Notes: a model not told the origin generated them from the letters alone. DNA of 49,519 nucleotides from Deltaproteobacteria bacterium (GCA_016209145.1 JACQWT010000140.1:1-49519); one strand, 5' to 3'; shown: positions 21,378 to 31,134, numbered from the stretch's first letter. A program made the numbers and translations.

Positions 21378-23447
21378 CTAGCCGCCCGGCGAGAACACGA
21401 TCGGGTAGCTTACCGTGACGATGCCGCCCTCGGGTTGCGGGAAGGACAGGCCGTAGAAGGAGCGCGTCACGCACGAGACTACGCCCGAGTCGGGAAGGTC
21501 CCCGCCGCCGCTCACGTTGGAGACGCGGCCGTCGCGACCGATGACGAAGCGCACGGAGACGCGCCCTTGCAGGTTCGGGTTGTTGCGCAGGCCGTTCTCG
21601 TAGCACAGCCGGAAGCGGCCGAAGTTCTGGCGCACGATGCGCTGGATGACCTCGGGCGGAAGTCTGCCGCTGACGCTCGTGGCGCCCATGCGCACGCGCG
21701 GCGGACGAGCCCGGTGCGAGGCCCCGAGCCGGCCGTGGCCCGAGCCGAACCCCTGGCCCGTGCCGGTGCCCGCGCCGTGGCCGATCGTGCCGATCGAGCC
21801 TAGACCGATGCCCTCGCCGCGGCCGCCGCCGCCCTCGCCGATGCCGGTCAGGCCGAGGCCGCCGGCGCCGAAGGAGTCGCCGATCGAGTCGCCCCACATG
21901 TTGCCGCGGGCGCTCAGCGGATCCGTGCCGAGCGAATCGTCGCGTCCCCATGGCGCCGTGGGCGAGTCCGGATCGCCGCCCGCGCCGGAGTTGAGCAGGC
22001 CGATCATGCCGAACTCGGCCGCGTCGCGCAGCGCTGCCGCGCGCGCGATGTGCGGATCGAGGTTGTCCTCCGGCCCCCGGACGCCGTAGCGCTTGCCGGT
22101 GTCCTGGGAGTTCGGGTTGCCCATCGAGCCTTCCTCGCCCTTGGCCCTGGTGCCCGTGCCGCCCTCGCGGTTGTCGGCTTCCTTCTCGGCGATCTGCTCG
22201 GTCTCCTTCTCCTCCAGCTCCTTCTCCGCCGCGGAGTCGAGGTAGTGCTGGATGAGATAGCGATCATCCTCGCTCATCGAGTCGTCGCCGGCAGCGCCCA
22301 GGGGCGGCATGAAGAAGGCCATAGCCACCAGCATGCCGACGTGCCCGGCGAAGGAGATGGCGAGGTAGAGCAGCAGCCCCGTGACCAGCGCCGCCAGCGT
22401 GAACGCAGTGACCGTCCTGCGGGCGGCGTAGACGGCGTTGATCTCGAAGACCATGTCGCCCAGCTCCATCCTCACGCCCGCGCCGTTCGGCAGCGCCACC
22501 TGCATGGCGCCGCTGAGCTCCGCGCACTGCTGGGCGCGGCCCGCCTGCACGAGTTGCTGGATGTCCATCTTGGGCTGTCCGGGCAGCTCGATCGTCCCGC
22601 GCGCGCGCGGCAGCAGCACCGCCGAGATCGCCCCGCCCCCGGCCAGCACCAGCGGTGCCCGGGTCGTGCCGAGCTTCTCGGCCGGCACGAAGTAGTCGCA
22701 CCCGAGGTTCTTGCCCTCCTCCTCGCCCAGGTAGAAGCTGCGGGGCGGGGAGAGGTGCCGCACGTGCAGCAGGTTGCGGCCCCACAGGATGCGGATCTCC
22801 ACCGCGTTGGCCGCGCTCTCCACCTCCGCCGGGCTCACATCCGGGGCGCTCTTGAGCATGCGGTACTCGTAGCTGCCCTCGGGCGCGTCAGGCGCTACCG
22901 CGGTCGCCGAGCGCGCCGCGAACGGGTCGGCCAGGCCGAAGGGGCTCACTCCCGGCCCCGACGCAAAAGGATTGGAAGGCGTGGCCGCCGGCGCGAATGG
23001 GTTCGGCGCGGCCGCGAAGGGATCCGGCGCGCGGGCCGGCGTCGACCCCGGCGCCGCCGGTGCCCACGGCATGGCTGCCGCCGGCGCCGCCACCGCCGCG
23101 GCCGCCGGCTGGGCAACTGCGAGGAGCGAAGCATCGTCGATCCGCTCCAGGACGATCAGCGTCGAGCCGATCTGGATCTGATCGCCGGCGTTGAGCTTGC
23201 ACTTGTTCACCCGGGCCCCGTTGATCATGGTGCCCGTCTCGTTGCCCAGATCGATCAGCGTCACATCGGCGACGGAGGCAACCTCGATCACGGCGTGCAT
23301 GCGCGACGCGTACTCGTCGTCCACGCGCACGTGGCTCTTCGGATCCTTGCCGACCTTGATGATGTCCTGCGCCACCACTTCGCGCCGGACGAGCTGATCC
23401 CCTTCGTAGAACGCGAACGTCAGTGCAGCCTTGGACTTGCCTTCCAT
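21378..23447 (-). CDS. gltG: GltG (PglI)-like trans-envelope protein: FHA + membrane segment + AgmX/PglI C-terminal domain
   Basis: 689 residues from the ATG at 23447 (GAGG upstream). Residues 1-105 form an FHA phosphothreonine-binding domain, with VGKDPKSHVRVDDEYASRMH and LGNETGTMINGARVNKCKLN as its conserved loops. A Pro/Ala-rich linker follows, then a second beta-rich region, a hydrophobic segment around 345-385, an acidic coiled stretch (ELEEKETEQIAEKEADNREG), a Gly-rich flexible part, and residues 590-689, the AgmX/PglI (TonB-like) C-terminal domain with FGRFRLCYENGLRNNPNLQG and VSVRFVIGRDGRV. M. xanthus GltG has this layout: the FHA in the cytoplasm and the TonB-like end in the periplasm contacting outer-membrane partners. 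Having an FHA and no zinc finger or GYF separates it from GltJ. It follows the small exported protein by 41 nt. Confidence 0.8.
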   Translation of the reverse strand: MEGKSKAALTFAFYEGDQLVRREVVAQDIIKVGKDPKSHVRVDDEYASRMHAVIEVASVADVTLIDLGNETGTMINGARVNKCKLNAGDQIQIGSTLIVLERIDDASLLAVAQPAAAAVAAPAAAMPWAPAAPGSTPARAPDPFAAAPNPFAPAATPSNPFASGPGVSPFGLADPFAARSATAVAPDAPEGSYEYRMLKSAPDVSPAEVESAANAVEIRILWGRNLLHVRHLSPPRSFYLGEEEGKNLGCDYFVPAEKLGTTRAPLVLAGGGAISAVLLPRARGTIELPGQPKMDIQQLVQAGRAQQCAELSGAMQVALPNGAGVRMELGDMVFEINAVYAARRTVTAFTLAALVTGLLLYLAISFAGHVGMLVAMAFFMPPLGAAGDDSMSEDDRYLIQHYLDSAAEKELEEKETEQIAEKEADNREGGTGTRAKGEEGSMGNPNSQDTGKRYGVRGPEDNLDPHIARAAALRDAAEFGMIGLLNSGAGGDPDSPTAPWGRDDSLGTDPLSARGNMWGDSIGDSFGAGGLGLTGIGEGGGGRGEGIGLGSIGTIGHGAGTGTGQGFGSGHGRLGASHRARPPRVRMGATSVSGRLPPEVIQRIVRQNFGRFRLCYENGLRNNPNLQGRVSVRFVIGRDGRVSNVSGGGDLPDSGVVSCVTRSFYGLSFPQPEGGIVTVSYPIVFSPGG

Positions 23448-23488
23448 GACAACCTCACGGCCTCGAGCTCGGCGGCGAGCCCGCTCTA

Positions 23489-23767
23489 CTAGATGTTCTC
23501 GACCGACTTCAGCATCTCGGGGACGAAAGAGGTCCGCGGGCGGATCAGCGTGCGCCGCACTGGTCCCGGCCGGACGCGGATGGTCGCCGTGTTCGGCCCG
23601 AAGCCACCGGCCGTCAGCGGATCGTCGGCAAACTCGTAGCCGTAGCCCGCATCCTTGCCCCCGGTACCATCGACTGCCTTCGTCCCCTGCGCGAAGGCGC
23701 CGGTCGAGATCGTCAGGATCCCGACCGCCGCGACGGCGCCCAACGCCTTGCAGAGAAATGCTCTCAT
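23489..23767 (-). CDS. Small exported protein between gltE and gltG (GltF position)
   Basis: 92 residues from the ATG at 23767. A clean Sec signal (MRAFLCKALGAVAAVGILTI, then STGAFA with cleavage before Q27) leaves a 66-residue mature protein: DAGYGYEFADDPLTAGGFGP, TATIRVRPGPVRRTLIRPRT, then FVPEMLKSVENI. The RVRPGPVRRTLIRPR and PEMLKSVENI parts look conserved rather than random, and a protein with this kind of ending sits next to glt/nfs genes in other myxobacteria as far as I recall. Its place between gltE and gltG matches gltF of M. xanthus, but the family cannot be confirmed here. Likely a periplasmic structural piece. Confidence 0.7.
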   Translation of the reverse strand: MRAFLCKALGAVAAVGILTISTGAFAQGTKAVDGTGGKDAGYGYEFADDPLTAGGFGPNTATIRVRPGPVRRTLIRPRTSFVPEMLKSVENI

Positions 23768-23924
23768 CTTGCTCTCCCTCGAACCATCCCTTGAAATCAC
23801 AGCGAAATTCTACCGAGCCGCCAGCGCTCGGGGCAATGCCATGTCGCGGTCGTCGGCACAGACACCGCCAGGGCACTAAAGGTTCCGCGCCAGCCACACG
23901 CCGGGCGGGCTCCCGCAGCGTCGC

Positions 23925-25475
23925 TCACTTGCCGCCTTCCTTCGCGTCGCCCGCGCCGCCCTCCTTGGCGCCGTCCTTGTCCGCCCCGCCGGCCCCCTCG
24001 TCCTTCGGAGCCTCCTTGGGCTTGCTCTTCTCCTCGGCTTCCTTGCGCTTGCGCTCCTGCTCGAGTTTCTTCTGCTCCTCGGCTTCCTTGGCGCTCTGGC
24101 GGTTGAACTCGATGATCTGATCGATTTCCTTCATCAGTTCCTTGGCGCGCTTCACCGCCGCGGCGTACTCCTCGCGGCCCTCGGCCTTGCCGACGAACTG
24201 CTCGAACACGGCCTTGGCCTCGAGCAGCATCTTCTCGCCCTTCTCTCCACCCTCCCGGGTCTTGTACTCCTGGGTGAAGATGGCCTCGTTGTAGTAGGTC
24301 TCCGGCCGGTCCGGATCGAGGCTCTTGGCCTTGGCCAACAGGTCGACCACTTCCTTGAAGTTCTTGTCGAAGTTGGTGTCGTTGATGAGCGCGCGCACGG
24401 CCAAGGCGAGCCCCAGGGTGGCCTCGTAGTCGTTGGGCCTCAGCTTCAGGGCGTCGCGGTACGCGGCCTCGGCCTGCTGGAATCCGCGGAACTGCAGGTT
24501 GACCGCCGCGTAGTTCATGTGCGCCTCGAAGAACTTCTTGTCGAGATCGCGGGCCTGGCCGAAGGAACGGGCCGCCGCCGAGAGATCTCCCAGCTCCGCG
24601 CTGATCAGGCCCATGGTGTTGTAGACGGGCGCGTAGCGCGGGTTCTTGCGGATGGCCTGGGAGCAGACCAGAGCAGCCAGCTCCAGGGCCTGGGGGTCCG
24701 CCTTCTTGCCCATGGCGCTGGCCGCGGCCACGCCGCGCCGGCCGGACTCCTTGCGGCCCGCCTTGCGCTTGGCCATCTCGTAGTAGTAGACGGCGAGCTG
24801 GTTGAACGCGGGCATGAAGGCGTCGTTCACCGCGAGAGCGCGCTGCAGATTCTTCTTGGCGCGCTCGAAGTCGTTGGCCCCATCGTCGTCGGACGAGTCG
24901 CTCTGCCGGAGCATCTGGAACATCGCCAGGTTCACCAGCGCCTCGACGTTCTGGAACTTCGCGTCGGTGACGGCGCGCTCCATCTCACTCAGGGCCGCAT
25001 CGACGTTCTTCTCGCCCGACTCCTGAAAATCGTACAGCGCCACCTGCACGCGGGCGCGGTGGAACTCGGAGCTGCGCTCGAGCACCTCCTTGAAGATGCG
25101 CTTGGCCTCGGCGTTGTTCTTGCACCGCTGGTAGGCCACGCCGGCGTTGTACTTGGCCTCGAGGAACTCCTTGTCGCCCTGCTCCCCCGCGGCCTTCGTG
25201 AACATGTCGGCCGTGGCCTTGCACGTCGCGTCGTTCCAGTCGCTCGCGGCGTCGTGGCGCTGCATCTCCGCCAGCGCATCCTTGAACTTGACGGCCGCAG
25301 CCTTGGAAATGACGTTCCCGCTGCTGTCCGTGACGACGCCGCCGCCGGCCGTCCGGGCCGGCTTCTTGCCGTCTCCGCCGCAGCCGGCCGCGACGGCCAC
25401 GAGCAGCGACAGGACGAGGGCTGCGCCCGTCCCGACTGAAGATCGAGCGCCGTGTTTCGCTGACATCCTGGTCAT
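23925..25475 (-). CDS. gltE: GltE (AglT)-like TPR lipoprotein
   Basis: 516 residues. Signal ALVLSLLVAVAAGC with lipobox AAGC, then TPR-like repeats: FLEAKYNAGVAYQRCKNNAE, ARVQVALYDFQESGEKNVDA, NVEALVNLAMFQML, YAPVYNTMGLISAELGDLSA, FEAHMNYAAVNLQFRGFQQA, YEATLGLALAVRAL. The C-terminal 90 residues are a Lys/Glu-rich coiled coil (EAEEQKKLEQERKRKEAEEK) ending in an Ala/Gly/Asp-rich tail. Predicted periplasmic lipoprotein. It lies between GltD and the small exported protein, the order seen in M. xanthus (gltD-gltE-gltF-gltG). A hairpin separates it from gltD. Role: periplasmic link of the trans-envelope machine. Confidence 0.75.
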   Translation of the reverse strand: MTRMSAKHGARSSVGTGAALVLSLLVAVAAGCGGDGKKPARTAGGGVVTDSSGNVISKAAAVKFKDALAEMQRHDAASDWNDATCKATADMFTKAAGEQGDKEFLEAKYNAGVAYQRCKNNAEAKRIFKEVLERSSEFHRARVQVALYDFQESGEKNVDAALSEMERAVTDAKFQNVEALVNLAMFQMLRQSDSSDDDGANDFERAKKNLQRALAVNDAFMPAFNQLAVYYYEMAKRKAGRKESGRRGVAAASAMGKKADPQALELAALVCSQAIRKNPRYAPVYNTMGLISAELGDLSAAARSFGQARDLDKKFFEAHMNYAAVNLQFRGFQQAEAAYRDALKLRPNDYEATLGLALAVRALINDTNFDKNFKEVVDLLAKAKSLDPDRPETYYNEAIFTQEYKTREGGEKGEKMLLEAKAVFEQFVGKAEGREEYAAAVKRAKELMKEIDQIIEFNRQSAKEAEEQKKLEQERKRKEAEEKSKPKEAPKDEGAGGADKDGAKEGGAGDAKEGGK

Positions 25476-25505
25476 GACTTGATCCTCATTCCCCTCGCCG
25501 CTGCT

Positions 25506-25534
25506 GCCTGGCCGGCCCCCCTGCCCGGCCAGGC
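25506..25534 (-). promoter_or_regulatory. Intercistronic hairpin between gltD and gltE
   Basis: A perfect 10-bp stem, GCCTGGCCGG (25506-25515) with CCGGCCAGGC (25525-25534), 9-nt loop, lies between the gltD stop and the gltE start. It has no U-tract, so a role in mRNA stability or relative expression is likelier than termination. Confidence 0.5.
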
Positions 25535-25544
25535 GGTGCGCCGG

Positions 25545-28500
25545 CTACTTCTTCTTCCCCTTCTCCGGCTTCTTCTGCTCTTCTACTCCCGCCGCTTCGA
25601 GCTTCGGCCCCTCCTTGGCAGCGGCCTCCTCCTCGGCCTTGCGGGTGTCCTCGACCACCGGCGTGCCATCCATGTTGAGCGGCTGGGGCCGTTCGTCGAG
25701 GCCGGAGTTCACCCGCGTCGCCGACCCGCGGAACTCGTCAATCAGGTGGAACTCGCCCGGGTACTTCTTGCTCAGCCACTCCTCGCAGGAGCGCGAGTCC
25801 TGGTCGAAGTACTGGTACGAGACCGAGTAGTCCAGGCACTTGACGTAGGCCGCCTTGGCCTGCTTCTTCTCCTTCTCGCTCTTCTCGTCGAGCGTGGCGT
25901 TGTAGTGCGCCAGGATCTCCGACCAGAGCAGGGGTGGCGCGTCCGGGTTGCCCGGCTCGCCGAAGGGGCTCTCGCCCTTCTGGTCCCATTCCTTCGGGTG
26001 CGGCGCCTTCCGGAACTCCTCCACGTAGCGGCCCCACATGTCCCCCACCGCGGCGCCGGCGGCGATGACCCAGCGCGGGCTCTTGGGCTTCAGGTCGAGG
26101 ATCTTCAAGTACTCGGCCTCGGCCTCCTTGATGGCCGGGCCCTTCTTGTCCATCCAGTCCTTGACCTTGGTGTTGATGTGCTTGAGCAGGTCCTCGCGCT
26201 CGCCCTTGCCCTTGTACTCGGGGAACTTGATGCCCTCGACCGCCGCCCGCTTCTTCTCGGCGAAGTGATAGAGAGCCTCTCCGACCGCGTTCACGGTCTT
26301 CTGCACGCGCCGGTCCTTGACGGCCTGGCTCCCGCCCAGCTCGTCGAGCTTCTTGATCTGCTTGGCCGGATCGGACCAGAAGCCGAGCACCTGCTTGTAC
26401 TCGCTGTCGGCCTGGCCGACGTTGCGCTGGTTCTTGTAGACGCGGCCCAGCAGGGCATGCGCCTCGATCTGCACGTCGGGGCTACCCGCCCGATCGATCT
26501 GCGCCATCGCGCCCTTGAGATTGCGCTCCGCGTTGCGCCAGTCCTCGTGCTCGACGTACCAGGCGCCGATGGCAAAGGCGATCTGCGCCGCCTTGGCCGG
26601 GTTTTTGGCGCCGTAGAGCCGGTTGAAGAGCTGGGCGTCCTTGATGGCCTGGTCCTGCTGGCCCAGGCCAAGCCGCAGCACGACGGAGTCGGACAGAGCG
26701 TCCGGCGCCTTTTCCATTCTGGGGTTGTCGCCCGCGAACTGCTCGTACCACTTGGCCGCAAGGTCGTAGACGGCGATGGCCTGGTAGTTGCCGCCGATCT
26801 CGTAGACGGCCTTGCGCGCCGGCTCGGTCTTGTCGAGGTGGTACTTGGGATCGATCAGAATGCGGCGGATGGTGATCGCCTTGGCGACGAGGCGCGCCGC
26901 CTGGAAGGCCCGGGCCGCGTTATACAGGATCTCCTCGTTGCGCTCGCACCCGGGCTTCTCCTGCTCGCACGGCCCCTCGCCGTACTTCTTCCACAGCTCC
27001 AGGTAGGCGTTGCCCGCCTGCTCGTGCAGGGCGATGCGCTCCGGGCCGGTGGTGGCGTCGGCCTTCTTGACCATCATCTCGGCCTTGAGCCGCTCGATGT
27101 CCCGCTGGATGCGGAACAGGATGGTGCACTGCTCCTCGTTCTCCTTGGCCTTGTCCCCCCGGCAGTACAGCTCGATGAACTTGGGAACGTCGCGCTCCAT
27201 GTCGTCGTAGCAGGCCGGCCGGGGCGGCTTGACCCTGCTGCCGAGCACGTTCAGGGCCTCCAGGTAGAGCTGCGACGCGAAGATGCCCGCCGACTGCGTG
27301 GCGTGGTTGAGGGCGACGTCGCGGAAGCCGGCGGCCGCCTCGTCCCAGTGCTGCGCCTCAAAGTAGGTGCGCGCCCGGGCGAACTTGACCTCCGTGTACT
27401 GCTCGGCCGCGTCCTTGTCGCCCTCGGGCGGCGTGATGTAGCAGACGTAGCGGTTGAAGGCGGTGAGCATGCCCTTCTGCTCGGTAGAGAACTCCTTGGG
27501 AGTGAACTTCTCCTCCGCCTTCGCTTCGCGCTTGTCGCCCGCCGTAGGCGCCTCGCCGATGCCCTTGCGGTGCGAGCCGTCGGCGTGCTTCTGCGCGTAG
27601 ATGTTCTGGTAGCAGAGCACCGAGGCGAAGGCCGCCTCCGGGGCGTTCGGGCCCCTGGGATCGTCGGCTACCACCGCGTCGAAGGCCGGGCCGCACTTGT
27701 CCCACTTCTTCTGGAAGTAGAGCAGGTCGGCCATGGCGTAGCGGATCTTCGGGATGGTGGGCCAGTCCTCCTTCACGATGCGCGGGAAGCTGAACTTCTT
27801 GAACTCCTCGACCGTGAAGTTCTTGACGACGTTCTCGTACAGCCCCTCGGCCGCCGTCATTGTCTTGGGATCGCCCGTGCCACGCACGCCGCCCGAGCCG
27901 ACCGCCTCGAGATGCCAGGCCATGGCCGTCTCACTAAGCAGGCTGGCGGACGAGTTGGCGCACTCGAGCTTGGACTGCGGCGAGTGATTGTCCTTCTTGA
28001 ACTCCAGGTGGACGTTGAGCTGCTCGCCGAGCTCCTGCACGATGGGCTCCTTCGTGCCCGACTTGTAGGCCAGCACGCACTCGCTGATCCTGGCCTGGTA
28101 CTGGCAGTAGTTGTCACCCTTGTTGCGGCGCATCAGGTCCTCGTACAGGACGATCGCCTCCGGGTAGTGGCCGGTGTCGAGCAGGGTCGTGCCGAGGAAC
28201 TCCATCATCTTGAAGGTCTTCTCGTTGGACACCCCCTTGTCGCCGCTCAGGGGCTTGAAGAAGTCGTAGGCCTTCTTGGGATCGCCCTTGAGGGCGTAGA
28301 CCGGGATGATGTCGCGCCGCGCCGAGTCGGCGATGCCCGCGGCGTTGGGGAGCTGCGGGAAGCCCTCGCCGAACTCGATGACCTGCTTGAACTCGTCGAT
28401 GGCCAGGTCGAAGCGGCCGGTGTTCCACAGCACGTATGCCAGCTTGTAGCGGGCGTAGCCGTAGAGCTTGTTCTCCGGCGGCTTGTACTTGACCACGTTG

Positions 28501-29369
28501 CGGTAGGCCTTCTCCGCCAGCGGCCACTGCGACGGGTCGGCCTGCGCCGCGTTGAAGAACAGCTCGCCGAAGGCCAAGAAGGCGTTGGGGACGAAGCGCG
28601 AGTCCTTCCAGTTCTCGATCAGCTCCAGGTAGGAGTCGCGCGCGTCCTTCAACTGGCCGGCCTGCTCGTACTCGTAGGCCAGGTAGTAGAGAACCTCGTC
28701 GGTGCAGCCCCGCTTGCTCGGATCCTTATGCTTCGGGAACTGGCACCACGTCGCGTACTCCTGCTTCAGCTTCAAGTAGTAGCTGATGGAGTTCTTGCGC
28801 GCCACCGCCAGGATCTGCTCCGCCTTCTTGCCGCTCTGGCGCGCCGCCGCCGCCTGCTTGGGGTTCTTCTTCTTCAGGTCCTGGGCCTTGACGTCCGACT
28901 CGATCTTGTCGCGGAAGGCGGCGCTCTCGAGCTCGACGTAGCCCTCGGCGAGTCTGCGCATGAGCTGGGGCCGGTCCGGGGACTTCTTGGGCGTCGTCTT
29001 GTACAGGCTCTCGACGTTCTTGATCTCGGTCAGGAGCAGCCGGCGGCTCTTCTTCGTCAACCGGGACTGGCGCTCGTCGCGCTGCGCCGTCTTGGCGATG
29101 TCGGTCGGGTTGATCGGCTTGGTGATGTTCTTGTCCGTGGCTCCACCGCGCGGCGGTGGCGCGCTGGAGTAGGCGTGCCCTGGCTTCTTCGTCAGCTTGA
29201 CGTCGAACTTCCCGCCCGGGCACTCGGCCAGCCGATCGGCCGCTTCCTTGGAGATGCACACCTCGGCGGCGTGGGCCGGCGCCGGCCCGAGCGCCGCCAT
29301 GGCCGCCGCAAACGCTCCCAGCAGCGCGCCGTGCAACGCCCGACGCAGCCCATCCTTGCTCCTAGTCAT
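25545..29369 (-). CDS. gltD: GltD (AgmU)-like large periplasmic TPR protein
   Basis: 1274 residues from the ATG at 29369 (AAGGAA upstream). A Sec signal ends ALGPAPAHA/A around residue 34. Almost the entire protein is alpha-helical TPR-like repeats, many with Y.LA..Y...G....A...Y...I, spread from about residue 90 to 1200, and dotted with cysteines (for example CPGGKFDVKL near the N-terminus, CVLAYKSGTKEPI). The last 60 residues are Lys/Glu-rich (KAEEEAAAKEGPKLEAAGVE). M. xanthus AgmU/GltD is a similar-sized exported TPR protein of the gliding complex. It follows gltC by 29 nt, suggesting one transcript, and precedes gltE by 70 nt that contain a strong hairpin. No sign of transfer or frameshift. 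Confidence 0.8.
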   Translation of the reverse strand: MTRSKDGLRRALHGALLGAFAAAMAALGPAPAHAAEVCISKEAADRLAECPGGKFDVKLTKKPGHAYSSAPPPRGGATDKNITKPINPTDIAKTAQRDERQSRLTKKSRRLLLTEIKNVESLYKTTPKKSPDRPQLMRRLAEGYVELESAAFRDKIESDVKAQDLKKKNPKQAAAARQSGKKAEQILAVARKNSISYYLKLKQEYATWCQFPKHKDPSKRGCTDEVLYYLAYEYEQAGQLKDARDSYLELIENWKDSRFVPNAFLAFGELFFNAAQADPSQWPLAEKAYRNVVKYKPPENKLYGYARYKLAYVLWNTGRFDLAIDEFKQVIEFGEGFPQLPNAAGIADSARRDIIPVYALKGDPKKAYDFFKPLSGDKGVSNEKTFKMMEFLGTTLLDTGHYPEAIVLYEDLMRRNKGDNYCQYQARISECVLAYKSGTKEPIVQELGEQLNVHLEFKKDNHSPQSKLECANSSASLLSETAMAWHLEAVGSGGVRGTGDPKTMTAAEGLYENVVKNFTVEEFKKFSFPRIVKEDWPTIPKIRYAMADLLYFQKKWDKCGPAFDAVVADDPRGPNAPEAAFASVLCYQNIYAQKHADGSHRKGIGEAPTAGDKREAKAEEKFTPKEFSTEQKGMLTAFNRYVCYITPPEGDKDAAEQYTEVKFARARTYFEAQHWDEAAAGFRDVALNHATQSAGIFASQLYLEALNVLGSRVKPPRPACYDDMERDVPKFIELYCRGDKAKENEEQCTILFRIQRDIERLKAEMMVKKADATTGPERIALHEQAGNAYLELWKKYGEGPCEQEKPGCERNEEILYNAARAFQAARLVAKAITIRRILIDPKYHLDKTEPARKAVYEIGGNYQAIAVYDLAAKWYEQFAGDNPRMEKAPDALSDSVVLRLGLGQQDQAIKDAQLFNRLYGAKNPAKAAQIAFAIGAWYVEHEDWRNAERNLKGAMAQIDRAGSPDVQIEAHALLGRVYKNQRNVGQADSEYKQVLGFWSDPAKQIKKLDELGGSQAVKDRRVQKTVNAVGEALYHFAEKKRAAVEGIKFPEYKGKGEREDLLKHINTKVKDWMDKKGPAIKEAEAEYLKILDLKPKSPRWVIAAGAAVGDMWGRYVEEFRKAPHPKEWDQKGESPFGEPGNPDAPPLLWSEILAHYNATLDEKSEKEKKQAKAAYVKCLDYSVSYQYFDQDSRSCEEWLSKKYPGEFHLIDEFRGSATRVNSGLDERPQPLNMDGTPVVEDTRKAEEEAAAKEGPKLEAAGVEEQKKPEKGKKK

Positions 29370-29398
29370 GGCTGTTCCTTGGCTTTGGTGACAAGAGA

Positions 29399-31063
29399 CT
29401 ACTTCCCGCACGTCGAGGTGACCACCTGACGGTAGAAGCCGAGCTCGTCGCGCCAGTACTCTCCGCGGAACGGCCACAGCACGTGCTCCTCGTCCGGCGT
29501 CACCCGGCCGAACTCCAGCATTTCCTCTTTGGTAAACTGACCGCTGACGATCTCCTCGTCAAGCTGCTTGCGCTGGGCGTTGGTGATGTCCACGATGATC
29601 TTCTGCGCGTTGCGCATGTGCTCGTTGAGCTCGTCGAGGTTGCGCTGGAAGCGCGCCCGCGCGAGCTTCCCGCCCGAGCGCACGGCCACGGAGCGCGCCA
29701 GGTCCACGTCGTCCTGTACGTCCGCGCCCACCGGCGAGTCCTGGAAGCTCTTGGGAGCCGTCTGGAAGCGCTTGAGCTCCTCGTCGAGCACGCGGACGTA
29801 CTCGATGTGGCGCAACAGCATGCGGTCGGAAAGGGCCCCCTCCACGATGGAGCGAACCTGCGGCGAGAGATCGGCCTCCCCCTTGCGCACCTTCTGCACG
29901 AACTCGAAGAACTTGTCCTCGCCGCCCTCGCCGGCCAGGCGGTTCATGATCCCCTCGAGCTCCTTCTTGATGGGCTCGTACTTCTTGTTGTAGCGCGCCA
30001 CCATCGTCGTGGCGTCGTCGTAGCGGCAGACCGTGAAGGCGATGACCGCCCGCAGGATCTCGGCCTCGGGGTAGAAGGCGTTGGGGAAGTACGGCGACAT
30101 GATCGTGTGGATGTTGCCCAAGGCGTGCGGGTAGTCGCCGGCCATGAAGTACGCCCACGACTGCTCGAAGAGCGCATCGAGCCAGTACTCGCTGCCCACG
30201 TCGACCAGGTTCCAGTACTTGACCGCGGCGCTGAGCTTCCTCTCGTCGATGGTCGGCGAGTTGTTCTCGTCCAGGCTGATCGACGCCGAGTAGAAGGTCC
30301 GCGCCATCGACAGGTTCGCCAGATCGCGCATCCGGTCCTCGTCCTCGACGCCCTCGACGCCTTCGTCGATGGCGTCGATGATCCGCTGGAAGGCGCGCAC
30401 GGCAGGCACCGAGCGCTTGAGCTGGACGTGCGAGATGCCGACGAAGAACTGCGCCTTGACGAAGTACGGGCTGTCGCGGCCGACCTTCTCGAAGAGGTCG
30501 ATCGCCTCCTTGAACTTCAGGTTGCGGTACTTGTACCGGCCCAGCATGTAGTTTAGCTGCCAGAACAGGTCCCGCTGCTGGGGGTTGTCGAAGCGCTTGA
30601 TCTGGTCGATGCTGTACTTGCCCACGCGCTCGATGATGTCCGCCGGCTCCGGGAGCTGCGTGGCCAGCTTGGCCAGCCACAAGAGCGTCTCCTTGTGCTT
30701 GAGGTGGTTGCGCTTGCCGGCGATCTTCGAGAAGACGTTGTAGCTGGCCTGATAGAACTTGAGCCGGTACAGGGCGATAGCCAGGTGATACTGGGCAATC
30801 TGGCGGTTCCCGGCATCGTCGCCGGTCTCTCCATCGACGACGCGCTTCAAGAGCAACGCGGCCTCGCTCCAGCGCTCCTTGTCGAAGAGGCGCTTCGCTT
30901 GGGCCGCGTCCTCGGTCATCTGTCCGGCGGTGACGGGCCCCTCCTCGGCGGCCTGCTCCTCCTCGGAGTCGAGGTCGATCACCTTGCCCCCCTGGGCGCC
31001 CGCGAGCGACGGGGTCAGCAGCAGGGCACACACGAGCAGGCAGCTCCGCACCACATTTCGCAT
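29399..31063 (-). CDS. gltC: GltC-like exported TPR protein
   Basis: 554 residues from the ATG at 31063, chosen since the signal MRNVVRSCLLVCALLLTPSL with AGA-Q cleavage follows directly. An acidic linker (DLDSEEEQAAEEG) precedes TPR-like helices: RWSEAALLLKRVVDGETGDD, QYHLAIALYRLKFYQASYNV, FKEAIDLFEKVG, WAYFMAGDYPHALGNIHTIM. The C-terminus ends with a recognisable Trp/Tyr-rich motif, HVLWPFRGEYWRDELGFYRQ, which I associate with GltC/NfsC-type proteins. First gene of the minus-strand cluster, with a good promoter upstream. In M. xanthus gltC sits in a different locus (with gltA/gltB); here it leads into gltD. Confidence 0.75.
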   Translation of the reverse strand: MRNVVRSCLLVCALLLTPSLAGAQGGKVIDLDSEEEQAAEEGPVTAGQMTEDAAQAKRLFDKERWSEAALLLKRVVDGETGDDAGNRQIAQYHLAIALYRLKFYQASYNVFSKIAGKRNHLKHKETLLWLAKLATQLPEPADIIERVGKYSIDQIKRFDNPQQRDLFWQLNYMLGRYKYRNLKFKEAIDLFEKVGRDSPYFVKAQFFVGISHVQLKRSVPAVRAFQRIIDAIDEGVEGVEDEDRMRDLANLSMARTFYSASISLDENNSPTIDERKLSAAVKYWNLVDVGSEYWLDALFEQSWAYFMAGDYPHALGNIHTIMSPYFPNAFYPEAEILRAVIAFTVCRYDDATTMVARYNKKYEPIKKELEGIMNRLAGEGGEDKFFEFVQKVRKGEADLSPQVRSIVEGALSDRMLLRHIEYVRVLDEELKRFQTAPKSFQDSPVGADVQDDVDLARSVAVRSGGKLARARFQRNLDELNEHMRNAQKIIVDITNAQRKQLDEEIVSGQFTKEEMLEFGRVTPDEEHVLWPFRGEYWRDELGFYRQVVTSTCGK

Positions 31064-31134
31064 GGTTGGTCCCTCGGAGTTGGACGAAAACCCGAAGAAA
31101 AACCGCCGATTCAGCGGCCAACAGACTGTCATGG

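Noticed and set aside
25479-29429. 1316-codon plus-strand frame antisense to gltD
   Set aside because: Same cause. The minus-strand frame has a signal peptide, TPR repeats and a ribosome-binding site.
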